Below, in pieces: positions 27,819-37,800 of a stretch of DNA of 64,000 nucleotides (position 1 is the stretch's first letter; each line of letters opens with the position of its first letter). Origin of the DNA: Ascoidea rubescens DSM 1968 (lineage: Eukaryota > Ascomycota > Saccharomycetes > Ascoideales > Ascoideaceae); contig NW_017962916.1 in NCBI RefSeq assembly GCF_001661345.1, positions 71,369-135,368 on the forward strand. Direction: 5' to 3'. The notes beneath the pieces are model-generated. The model ran no database searches. It saw only the letters and a list, made by a program, of their open reading frames with translations, and had not been told where the DNA came from. The position numbers and the translations under genes were made by a program.

Positions 27819-29840
27819 ATGTTCAAATTGGTAGCTTCTTTGAAGGTGCACGACCAAGACGTGAAGGATGTGGTGTCGCCCTTTGATGACACCATTGTCT
27901 CTGTTTCCAGAGACGCTTCTGTTAAGATAACTCGGCTAGTGGATGTGAAAAACCAGATTTGGACCTCATCAATCAACTTTGTTTCCAGTGCGTTTTTGAA
28001 CAGCGTCACCTTGACGAAATACCAAAGCAGCTATTTGATTGCTTCCGGTGGTCAAGACAAACTAGTTAGTTTCACCCCCTTGGGCTCAAACCAAGATGAG
28101 AAAATATACCATAAGCCAAAGTATTGTTTGATCGGCCATCAGTCGAATGTTTGTGCTTTAAATTCTTATTCCCTGCACTCCATTGAAGATGAGAACAGTT
28201 TGATAATTTCTTCTTCCTGGGATAGTTCTGCAATTGTTTGGGAAGACTTTCAAGTCAAGTATAAGTTACTTGGTCATTCTCAATCTGTCTGGGATTGCAA
28301 ATTCATTGACAAAGACAACTATGTGACTTGTTCTGCTGACAAATCTATCAAGTTTTGGTTCAAGAATAGACTAGTCAAATCAATTGAGAATGCTCATAAA
28401 GATGTCATAAGAAATTTGTTGGTATTAAAAGATTTAAATCTATTGATAACATGTTCAAATGACTCTTCGATTAAATTTTGGAACTTTTCAGAAAGAGTTT
28501 TGATCAATTCAATTGAAAACGCTCACAATTCTTTTATTTACACTATAAAAAGATTATCAGATGATAAATTTATATCAACGAGTGAAGACCGTTCAATTAA
28601 GATATGGAACATTCACACTTTTTCTTGTCTTCAGACTATAACTTTTCCTTGTGTATCAATCTGGTCTTGTTCTGTTTTACCAAACACTGATGATATAGTT
28701 GTTGCTGGTTCCGACGGTTACATTTACATTTTCTCAGCAGATCCATCAAGACAAAATTCTGTTAAACACCAAGAATTTTTAAATGATGTTGAACATTCTG
28801 CTATAAATTCTCAAACTTTGGACAAATCACAAATTCACGATTCAACCATTTTGGCTACAGCCGGTAAGCATGATGGTCAGGTTGTAATGGTTAAAGATAG
28901 TTCATCTGTATTGGCTTACAATTGGTCCTCAGAAGAAAACAAATGGGTCAAAATTGGTGTAGTAGTAGGCGGCTCTCAAGGTACAAGCTCAAAAAAGGAG
29001 TACAAGGGCAAAAAGTATGATTATGTTTTTGATGTGGATATAAAGGAAAACGAGCCTCCTTTGAAGCTATGCTATAACCTATCCGAGAGCCCTTATCTGG
29101 CTGCAGAGAAATTTCTTGCTGATAATGACCTACCCAGAAGCTATTTGGATGAAGTTGTTAATTTCATTTTGAAAAACACTGAGCAGGTCAACATGGAATC
29201 TTCATCTGCAACTCAATCTCAAAACTCTTCAAGTTTTTATAATCCATATGCTGATGATCGACAAACCAAACCTGTTGATTTTCAAACTTTTGAATCCTTC
29301 AAATCTTCCTTGATTATGGAAGGTATTGAGAAAGGCAACAATTCTATTGAAAACATTCAAGTAAAGCTTTCTAAAAAAGAATTGACAGACATTAGCTCAA
29401 ATCTATCAAATTCATTATTTCGAAATGATTCAAAAAAGGCCTTTGATTTGCTTGAAACTTCCTTGAAAATAGTTGAAAATTGGCCCGTTAATCATAAATT
29501 GGTTGGTTTTGATTTATTAAGAATTATCATCAAATACATTCCTTTTGAAACTAAATACGAAAAACATATTAATGATGGGTTGAATATAATAAATTCAGAC
29601 AAAGCCCAGACCAATATAACAGGTATCAATGTTGGAATTCTAATCATGTCGCTAAGATGTCTTTGCAATTTATCGTCAGTCAAGCTGGAATTCAAAAAAT
29701 TGAACAGGTCAATAATCAACTTCAGCAAGCTCAGCGCAATACTTGCTAAAGTGAAATCGAGCAGCGAAATCAAGCCATCTGTCCAAATCAAGCTTGAAAG
29801 CACCATCAAAGCATTGCAAGACAATTGCAGCTTCTACTAG
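27819..29840 (+). CDS. DOA1: Ubiquitin-binding Cdc48 cofactor Doa1 (Ufd3, PLAA)
   Basis: 673 residues from the first in-frame ATG (27819), which gives MFKLVASLKVHDQDVKDVV, matching the family start; the frame runs further upstream only without an ATG. Doa1 binds ubiquitin and Cdc48 and acts in ubiquitin homeostasis, mitochondrial and endosomal sorting. A seven-blade WD40 propeller fills about residues 1-300 (repeats ending in SSWDSSAIVW, CSADKSIKFW, SEDRSIKIW). The PFU ubiquitin-binding domain follows at about 360-455 (KYDYVFDVDIKENEPPLKL, then AAEKFLADNDLPRSYLDEVVNFI). The helical PUL domain that binds Cdc48 runs to the end. Both ends of the gene have higher GC than its middle. Confidence 0.94.
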   Translation: MFKLVASLKVHDQDVKDVVSPFDDTIVSVSRDASVKITRLVDVKNQIWTSSINFVSSAFLNSVTLTKYQSSYLIASGGQDKLVSFTPLGSNQDEKIYHKPKYCLIGHQSNVCALNSYSLHSIEDENSLIISSSWDSSAIVWEDFQVKYKLLGHSQSVWDCKFIDKDNYVTCSADKSIKFWFKNRLVKSIENAHKDVIRNLLVLKDLNLLITCSNDSSIKFWNFSERVLINSIENAHNSFIYTIKRLSDDKFISTSEDRSIKIWNIHTFSCLQTITFPCVSIWSCSVLPNTDDIVVAGSDGYIYIFSADPSRQNSVKHQEFLNDVEHSAINSQTLDKSQIHDSTILATAGKHDGQVVMVKDSSSVLAYNWSSEENKWVKIGVVVGGSQGTSSKKEYKGKKYDYVFDVDIKENEPPLKLCYNLSESPYLAAEKFLADNDLPRSYLDEVVNFILKNTEQVNMESSSATQSQNSSSFYNPYADDRQTKPVDFQTFESFKSSLIMEGIEKGNNSIENIQVKLSKKELTDISSNLSNSLFRNDSKKAFDLLETSLKIVENWPVNHKLVGFDLLRIIIKYIPFETKYEKHINDGLNIINSDKAQTNITGINVGILIMSLRCLCNLSSVKLEFKKLNRSIINFSKLSAILAKVKSSSEIKPSVQIKLESTIKALQDNCSFY

Positions 29841-30178
29841 GGACAGCGTTGTTGGTTCTGCTGTTCTTTTTCTGTACGTTTCCATAGTTTTTATAGGCTT
29901 ATACATTGAAGTTGATTATTAATTCTTTCTCGCCTTCTGATAGAGTTTAAACTTGACAGCACACTTCGGACTGCCGTTGCTTTTTCGGTTTTCTTTCCGG
30001 TGGCAGCAAATCGCCGACGCTGAGAAAAGGCAGCCTTCGATAGCTCTGTTTATCTCTATTTATATATCTGTATTTATTAGCCCACAATCTCTCGACTGGT
30101 CTTGTTTTCTTCATTCTTTGATACCTATTGGCTTGTCTTTATTTATTAAGTGACGGGCATTGATCGTTGCATTTGACT
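29841..30178. other. ALG11 promoter
   Basis: 338 bases between tandem genes. A small GC-richer patch (about 29960-30045) is followed by T-rich sequence. Nothing else recognised. Confidence 0.5.
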
Positions 30179-32143
30179 ATGATGGGGTTCCAGACTACTG
30201 CTCTACAGTTCTACTACTTTCTAATTGTGGTGTTTGCTGTTGTATTTGTTTTCTATCAGTTTCTAACAAAATTCTGCTCCAAACTCATCATCGTTCCATC
30301 TTTCTATTTTAAAGACAAGGTACTCAAAGCAATTAGCTCAGAGAAAAATCTTGGTTTCACCAAAAAAAAGCTAGGTTATAAGCTAGGTGCTCTTCGAAAG
30401 AGAATCATAACTGGTTCATTTGACCCATCGTTCTATTCAACGAATAAAGACAATTATGATACCATATCATTTTCTCCATTAGACAAAGATCCCGAAAATC
30501 GTGATGCATTTATCAATGGTATTCTACCAAGGGTTTTGGAAGATTTTTCAAGGAAATTGGTATACGGGTTCTTTCATCCATATTGCAATGCAGGTGGTGG
30601 TGGTGAACGAGTTTTATGGGAAACAGTTAAAGTGGTTTTAAACGAAGATCCCAAAAACCTTGTTGTTGTCTATACTGGGGATGACAGTCCTCCTTCCGAA
30701 ATACTATCCAATGTTTCAAAAAGATTCAATGTGAAGTTAGAGAACAGAAGAATTGTATTTATTTATTTAACTAAAAGGTATCTTGTTGATACTGACTACT
30801 GGAAACACTTGACTTTGTTGGGTCAAGCTTATGGTTCTATTCGTTTGGTATTGGAAGCAATTAATGCCTTGCCCTGTGATATTTTCATTGACACCATGGG
30901 GTTCCCTTTTACTTATTTTTTTGTTTCTTTAATTTTGAAAATTCCAATTCTTTCGTATACTCATTATCCTATTATTTCAAATGATATGCTAAACAAATTG
31001 AATATTAGTGAACATAAAACCAATCCCAAAATAATTTTGAAATACATTTATTGGAATGTGTTTATGATTTTATATACATTTTGTGGAACTTTTATATCGG
31101 TTCCATTAACAAACTCAACATGGACATATAATCATATCAAAAGTATTTGGTGGTTAAATGATAATAGTGATAAAACAGGGCATGGTAATCTGAAGAATCC
31201 GTATCGAATTGATATCGTTTATCCTCCGTGTGGCGATTTTACTTCCCCTAAGGAAATTGATAAACGATTTAATGACAATCAGACTCAATATTTGTCAAAT
31301 AATTCCAGTTCAAATGAATCAGAAGAGTATGAGTTGGTTGATTTTGAGCCAAAACTGTCATCATCATCACCATCAACAACAAGGGATAATATTTTCTTAT
31401 CAATTGCCCAATTTCGTCCAGAAAAAAGACATGATTTAACAATTCGAGAATTTTCCGTGTTTTTAAAACTAAAATATGATGAAAACGAAATTGCAAGTTT
31501 AGATGTCAATGACAAGGAAACTCCCAAATTGGTGTTAATTGGGTCAATTAGGAACGAGGATGATAGAAAATTTGTTGATAATCTAATCGAGTTATCTCAA
31601 GAACTAAAAATCAATAGGCTTGTCAAATTTCTATTGGATATCTCATACTCTGAAGTGTTGGAATATTTAAACAAGTCATCATTCGGAATCAACGCAATGT
31701 GGAATGAACATTTTGGTATAGCAGTCGTTGAATACTTGGCAAATGGATTGATTCCAATTGTCCATGCCTCAGCTGGACCTTATTTAGATATCTGTATACC
31801 GTGGAATAGATTCACCCACGAGAAAGGAGTGGATAAGCCCTTTATGAGAACTGGGTTTTTTTTCAAATCCGAGCTAGATCCTGATTTTCATATTGATTCG
31901 AATGCCAAAGAGAAAAAAAAGAGCACAGCACCAAAATTTAATAAATTGAGTGCGGTTATGTTGGAAGCATTTAATACAAATGAAGCAGAAAAGGAAAAAA
32001 TGAGACAAAGAGGAAGAGATTTGGCGTACTACAGATTTTCAAATGAGAAATATGATCAAGTTATACGGGAAAAATTGGAAATTATCAATAAAACCGAGCA
32101 TTATTTAAGAAGCAAAAAAACTGATGTAGAGCAAATTTACTAG
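30179..32143 (+). CDS. ALG11: GDP-Man:Man3GlcNAc2-PP-dolichol alpha-1,2-mannosyltransferase Alg11
   Basis: 654 residues from the first ATG (30179; a second ATG follows directly); the frame upstream is open only from a TTG. Adds the fourth and fifth mannoses to the dolichol-linked oligosaccharide on the cytosolic face of the ER. An N-terminal membrane segment covers about residues 12-35. The GT4 domain begins with FHPYCNAGGGGERVLW (about 132-147). A membrane-associated part includes DTMGFPFTYFFVSLI and SYTHYPIISNDML. A long Ser/Asn-rich insertion (about 370-405) precedes SIAQFRPEKRH. The GT4 donor-site EX7E lies at about 509-517 in NEHFGIAVVEY. It is longer than S. cerevisiae Alg11 (548), mainly through the insertion and the tail. 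Confidence 0.95.
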   Translation: MMGFQTTALQFYYFLIVVFAVVFVFYQFLTKFCSKLIIVPSFYFKDKVLKAISSEKNLGFTKKKLGYKLGALRKRIITGSFDPSFYSTNKDNYDTISFSPLDKDPENRDAFINGILPRVLEDFSRKLVYGFFHPYCNAGGGGERVLWETVKVVLNEDPKNLVVVYTGDDSPPSEILSNVSKRFNVKLENRRIVFIYLTKRYLVDTDYWKHLTLLGQAYGSIRLVLEAINALPCDIFIDTMGFPFTYFFVSLILKIPILSYTHYPIISNDMLNKLNISEHKTNPKIILKYIYWNVFMILYTFCGTFISVPLTNSTWTYNHIKSIWWLNDNSDKTGHGNLKNPYRIDIVYPPCGDFTSPKEIDKRFNDNQTQYLSNNSSSNESEEYELVDFEPKLSSSSPSTTRDNIFLSIAQFRPEKRHDLTIREFSVFLKLKYDENEIASLDVNDKETPKLVLIGSIRNEDDRKFVDNLIELSQELKINRLVKFLLDISYSEVLEYLNKSSFGINAMWNEHFGIAVVEYLANGLIPIVHASAGPYLDICIPWNRFTHEKGVDKPFMRTGFFFKSELDPDFHIDSNAKEKKKSTAPKFNKLSAVMLEAFNTNEAEKEKMRQRGRDLAYYRFSNEKYDQVIREKLEIINKTEHYLRSKKTDVEQIY

Positions 32144-33343
32144 TTTGAACAACCTTCAGAATAATGGGGGTTTGAGCTAGAGATTATCTGCTGGCAAGTT
32201 TTTTTTCTTATTGACTGTGGTGTGCACCGTTGATTTTTGTTTTTGTGTGTACACATTTTTTATTTGAATATTAATTAACTTTTATTGTTTACTTTTTACA
32301 TGTTTTGCAGCGGAAATTTGGCAAAAATAAGAGCCAATTCTACAGCCAGCTTCGGAGGGGGAGGTGTCGTTTTGAGAAGGAACCTTCGGTATCTTTCGTA
32401 GCAGTTCCCTTTCTTTCAGGACAAAGAGACAAGAGACTAAACTGGGTTTGGAAGATTAGCAACAAAAACTGGGGAACAGACCCGAGAACGCTAGATAATT
32501 GTATACTGAGAAAAAGAATCCGTTATTCCAACAAAACTCTCTTCCCACACTCAGTCTCTAAAAGCATTTACGTAAAGTTCCTTCCAAACGGGCTCTGATT
32601 GGCCAGAGCTCTGCAAAAAGCTGCGCGAAACAAGGTTTTTTAAGGAAGAATAAAATCTTGTCCTTGCATCAACCGAAAAAGTCAGCTGTCTTGGTTTGCA
32701 GAAACAGGACAGCTCAAGCATGCCAGGTCGGGTTACGTCTTGGTTTGTTGTTGTGTTCCCTCTGGAACTAGCATTCTGTTTCAGTTTCCAGCACAATGGG
32801 ACAGCAGAAAGATCTGCTCTGGGACCCCTCAGCAATACTCCTCTGTGTTTTAGATGTGTGCTATTTCCAGAAGGGGACGAGAAGATATATTCCTTAATTG
32901 TTTGATCAAGCACTGCTTTTCCTTTGATGCTTCTGAGAGACCCTGAGGGAATGCTGTGCAAGTAGCTGCTGCCACTTTGAGCAGCCAAACTGACATTATT
33001 CTTTCCCAGTTTGTTACAATCCTATTGCAAGAAAGACGTTTCTTTCTCCACTAAGAAAATGCAAAACAACACCAACTATACCCTCAATTCTGCTCAACTA
33101 TAGTTTTCTTTGTTTCTTTTAACCAAACAACCACTGAGAATACTACAATGGCCATTTTACAACAAAACAAAATTGTATAAATAGCTAATTTTATTTCCAG
33201 TCATAAATTTTGTAAAGAACTCTCTTACTTACTCAGTTTTCACTATTCAAATCTTAAATACTCAATCTGTTTTATTTCAAAAATCCAATTCATTCAACAA
33301 GTTGAAACCAGTAATATCTTTCTTTTATATCGTTCAATAAGCA
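32144..33343. other. Long upstream region of the ATO-family transporter
   Basis: 1200 bases between tandem genes, one of the longest promoters here. About 32560-33000 has raised GC. Frames open through it on both strands (for example minus 32551-32988) lack an ATG at the start and show no domain. Near the gene the DNA is AT-rich with pyrimidine tracts. Regulated, carbon-source-dependent expression would fit the length, but I could not identify specific sites. Confidence 0.5.
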
Positions 33344-34099
33344 ATGAGCAACAAAGAAGTCTCAAATTATGGTGATGATGAACATGATCCTATCACTTAT
33401 TCTGGAGAAAACAATGAATACATCCATATAGGTTCTACCAAGGTCAGAAAAGACGAATTATTAAGTGCCTTTGGTGGTTCTTTATATACAGGAGTCACTG
33501 CACCTCCAGTTCATAAATTTGCCAATCCAGGCCCTCTTGGTTTGTCTGCTTTTGCATTAACAACTTTTGTTTTATCAATGATCAATGCAAGAGCCATGGG
33601 TATTTCAAACCCCAAAATTGTCGTTGGTCTAGCTTTCTTTTATGGAGGTTTTATTCAATTGTGTGCTGGTATGTGGGAAATTGCTATTGAAAACACTTTT
33701 GGTGGAACTGCTTTATCCTCCTATGGTGGTTTTTGGATGGCATGGGCTGCTATTCAAACTCCAGGTTTTGGTATTGCTTCTTCATATACTGATCCAGTTG
33801 AAAAAAACAACGCAATTGCATTTTTCCTCCTAGGCTGGACCATTTTCAGTGGAATGCTTACTCTTTGTACTATGAAATCAACCGTAGCATTTTTCTCAAT
33901 GTTTGCTCTCTTAACTGTCACTTTCCTTTTATTAACAATTGGTGATTACACTCGTGTACTTGGCTGGACCAGAGCTGGTGGTGTTTTAGGTGTCATCGTC
34001 TCCTTCATGGCCTGGTACAACGCTTATGCTGGTATTGCAACTCCTCAAAACTCTTATATTACTATCAAACCTATTTTTTTACCTGGAGGAAAAGCTTGA
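33344..34099 (+). CDS. Acetate/ammonia transporter of the GPR1/FUN34/YaaH (ATO) family
   Basis: 251 residues, the usual family length. About 85 N-terminal cytosolic residues lead to the family signature NPGPLGLSAFALTT, followed by six predicted membrane helices up to about residue 235. Family landmarks are FYGGFIQLCAGMWE, the Gly-rich GGTALSSYGGFWMAW, and NAIAFFLLGWTIF. Members in yeast (Ady2/Ato1, Ato2, Ato3) import acetate and are linked to ammonium export. Which paralogue this is cannot be told from one sequence. The long upstream region suggests regulated expression. Confidence 0.92.
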   Translation: MSNKEVSNYGDDEHDPITYSGENNEYIHIGSTKVRKDELLSAFGGSLYTGVTAPPVHKFANPGPLGLSAFALTTFVLSMINARAMGISNPKIVVGLAFFYGGFIQLCAGMWEIAIENTFGGTALSSYGGFWMAWAAIQTPGFGIASSYTDPVEKNNAIAFFLLGWTIFSGMLTLCTMKSTVAFFSMFALLTVTFLLLTIGDYTRVLGWTRAGGVLGVIVSFMAWYNAYAGIATPQNSYITIKPIFLPGGKA

Positions 34100-34814
34100 T
34101 CCCAGTTTTAATGATTAATGAGTATGCTTTCTTTTATATAAATATGATCTCATATTAATAATAATAATAATAATATTTTTCGTTTTCTATTTCCTCTTAT
34201 TAGCTTATCTAATTATCTTCAAATTCTTTTTCACCTTCAAAAAAAAAATAAACATCTAGATCTAGAACTAAAACTAATGTAGCTTATTGTTTTGTATTTT
34301 CTTCAAATAAACAATCTCAATTCTTCAAAATAAAATGGCACCACAAGAAAGATAACTAACAAGTTAGAATTTATAAACACCATCCTGTGTTTCTATAATT
34401 TCTCTCAAAACAGTTGACCTTTAAAATTTGAAAACCATTTTCATCAAAAAAAATAAAAATAAAAAAGTCAATTAAAACTCCATTTATCGCACTTTTATTG
34501 CTGATTTTAAAAGCCATACTATAATTGTACAACCAAAAAGTCCATCCTTCTAAGTTTTGCAGTTTTTGTTGTAAATTACTTATCAACTTGAAAAAGCTTT
34601 TAAATAAACAAAACTTTGGGCTAACTCTTTCGGAGATATTTAAAGTGTAGCTTTTCACGCATCAGAAAAATGAAAATGTACGTGTAATCCAAACTCTCTG
34701 AATTAACTTTCAACTAACTTTTAATTGACATATCAAATAACTAACAATTGATTTGTATTACAATTATCCATGACAATAATGGGCATGTGTATTGTTTAGT
34801 TCAATCAAGTAATA
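34100..34814. other. Intergenic region upstream of VPS3
   Basis: 715 AT-rich bases between tandem genes. A (TAA)n run lies at about 34157-34175. A minus-strand frame at 34371-34658 (95 codons) has no ATG start and an in-frame stop just upstream, so it is not called. No other feature seen. Confidence 0.5.
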
Positions 34815-37800
34815 ATGCCAGAAGAAATTAATTCACTAAAGGATGATATTCCATCAACACTGTCAGACAAAGACAACACAGTATCAGGGGCACAGATTTC
34901 AAAAGATGATTCAAAAGATGATTCAAAGGATGAATTGATAGATAATTCAAAACAAAATTCAAAAGAAGATTTAAAAGGTGACTTAAAAGACGACTTAAAA
35001 GATGGTGCTGTTTCTGCCAGCAACAATAACAACAAAGATAACGACATGAAGGATAATAAAATTGACAAAGGCACCAATGACAAACTGCTGATACACAATA
35101 CTTCTCATGAGCACTCTAAAAATGAATCTGCTCCTATAAACGAAAATGCAAAGGCAAAGAACGATATCAAGATCTCTATATCCAGTGGTCCCTATATTCT
35201 TAAAAACATCATTGAAACCATTAAAGTTGATGATGAAAATGAATTGCCTTCCTCAGATCCAGTCTCTGATGATCTTCCCAACAAATCTTTCTTCCCAGAA
35301 CCATCTTACCCAACTTCTATAGAATCATATCTATCCAATATATATATTGGAACATCTAAAGGAGAAATACTACATTATTATTATATTGATGAAACTACAG
35401 GATATATATTGATTTCAAGAACGAAATTCTCAGATTCAACTGAAAAAGCCTCCAAGAAAAATAAAAAATCAAAACCTAAGGAACCCAAACCAATCTTAAA
35501 AATGTTAATTTTGCCTTCTATCAAGAAAATTGTTGTTCAATCAGGCTCAATTATAAGTCTATTTATGTTACCTGAATTATCTCCTGCAAATATCGGGCGA
35601 TTGAAAGATATTAACGACTTTACCTTGGATTTCAACAGCCTCAACAAATTATCAAACGACCCTTTAATTTCACAGCAAATAATTAAAACTTTTAATGACA
35701 ATCATGATAATTTTGTGCCGGTTGTATTATTTACAAAAAAATTAATTAGAATTGTTTTGATATCAGCAACCTCAATAAAACTACTAAAAGATGTTAATTA
35801 TCCAAATGTTTTAAAAGGTTTGAGAAAACTGTCCTATACTTTGGTCTCGACAGAAACAAACTATGATTTAATTGATTTAAATAATTTCCAAAAAATTCCC
35901 TTGTTTCCACTTTCTGCCTCTAATGTCGATAATTCATTCAATTCTGAAATACTACCAATCATCAAAAACATTAATGAAAACGAATTTTTGGTCAGTTGCT
36001 CAAGTGGCTCCAATATTTCAGAACCCTCAATGGGTTTATCTATTAATCTTAATGGTGACATTTGTCGAGGAACATTAGCTTGGTCATCGTATCCTTCAAA
36101 TATAGAAGTTGATTTTCCGTTTTGCATAGCTGCGTTTCAGTCCACTAAACCTGATACTACTTCGAATTATGAAATTTTGATAAATTCCCTTTATGATCAA
36201 ACACTATTGCAAACAATTAGTTTTCTGGATTCTAAAATATTGATTTCAAAATCTTTTAAAACCTTTCCAATTAATATTTCTTCTGGTTTGACTAATTCAA
36301 ATTCAAAAAATGAAAAAAGTTTCTTTCTAAAACTTTTATCCATTATTTTAAAAGTACCAATTACTACTCAAAAACTCATATTAAAGGATTTGGATAAATT
36401 AGCTAAAAACAAAAATGATCATTTTGAACATCACGATTGTTTTTTCATTGCAAAAGATCTTTCTAGTAGGATAATTCTGTCTAATTTGTCCAATATAATT
36501 GTTTATGGATCAAGAATAGGTGTGAACGTACTATACAGAAAACCCTTTTTAATAAGAATTTTTCAACTATTAAATGAAATGTTGATCACCGTCAATAAAG
36601 ACATTACTACTGATACTATCAAAGCAAATAAAATATCTGAACTAATTTTTAACTTAGAAGAGGAATTTCATTCAATCATAACGGATTTAAAGTTGTTGAT
36701 TTCTGATTACATTAAAAATGAAAAACAAGTAGATCTCATAAATATGCTCTTAAAGCATGGAACTTTAAACAACAATGAATTTTCTTTTCGCTCTATTGTT
36801 AAAAATCAAATTGATTCTACATTAGATAATAGTTATTCTCCACCAAATAGTCCTTCGACTAACCCTTTGACAAAAGATATGTCAAAAGATATGATTTTAG
36901 CTGAAAACTTAGACAATGCAGATCTTAGGATAAAATTATTGCATTTTGAGATTACGAAAACTTTGATATGCAGTTTATATTTGCTTAACATAATTTTTTC
37001 TCATAATCCTTCTTTTGTCGATAAAGCATTTGAATTTTGGACCGAAAATCATCTTTCTTTGGATCGTCTCATTTTTTCTATAAAATCAATTAAAGATAAT
37101 ATCAAGTTATCTGATTCTAACAAAAAGGCTCTTTTGATTTTCAGCAAACTCAATAATTCATTAGACCCAAGGTTCTTGATATATTTTCTTTTGAGAATTA
37201 ATAACCTAGATAAAAAGAATTTTAATTCCAAAATATCTAAAGATTCTAGAATAAAATCCGGTAATAACTCCGGCTTTTTTGATTTTTCTTGTTACAAAAA
37301 GTATCTTGATTTGGATAAGATTTTTTATTTTAATTCTATTTCTGAAATAGTAGAGTGTATAATAACAAAATATCAGAAAAATAGCTTTAAAAATAATCAT
37401 CGGGATTTTTTGCAGAAATTTCAGAATTTTTACAAAATTATACTACAAGATTGGCTAGATAAGAGAAATGAGCTCAAAATGGTCTTTACTGCCGATAAAA
37501 AGGATGATAGCTTTTATTCTGTTTTTCCAATATTGACGAACTTAAGTATTGCGTTTGAGGATATTACAAAATATATTGAAATAGGATTATTATTGCACTT
37601 TCTTAAGGACATGAATGATGATTCCAAAAAGTCAGACCTGGATCTAAAAACATTTTTAAACAAGAATCTTATTTGTTCACTGAAAATAGCTCAGGAGATT
37701 TTGAAAGAAAGTAATAAAATAGATTTTTTACTTGAACTTCTTGAGAATAAAGGTCAAATTCAAACAGAATATTATTGGGATTTGGTTTTTGATTCTATTA

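Noticed and set aside
32551-32988. 145-codon minus-strand frame in the ATO upstream region
   Set aside because: Starts at TTG, no hydrophobic or domain pattern, lies in a GC-raised promoter.
34371-34658. 95-codon minus-strand frame between the ATO gene and VPS3
   Set aside because: Starts at GTG with an in-frame stop just before it; no intron signals upstream.
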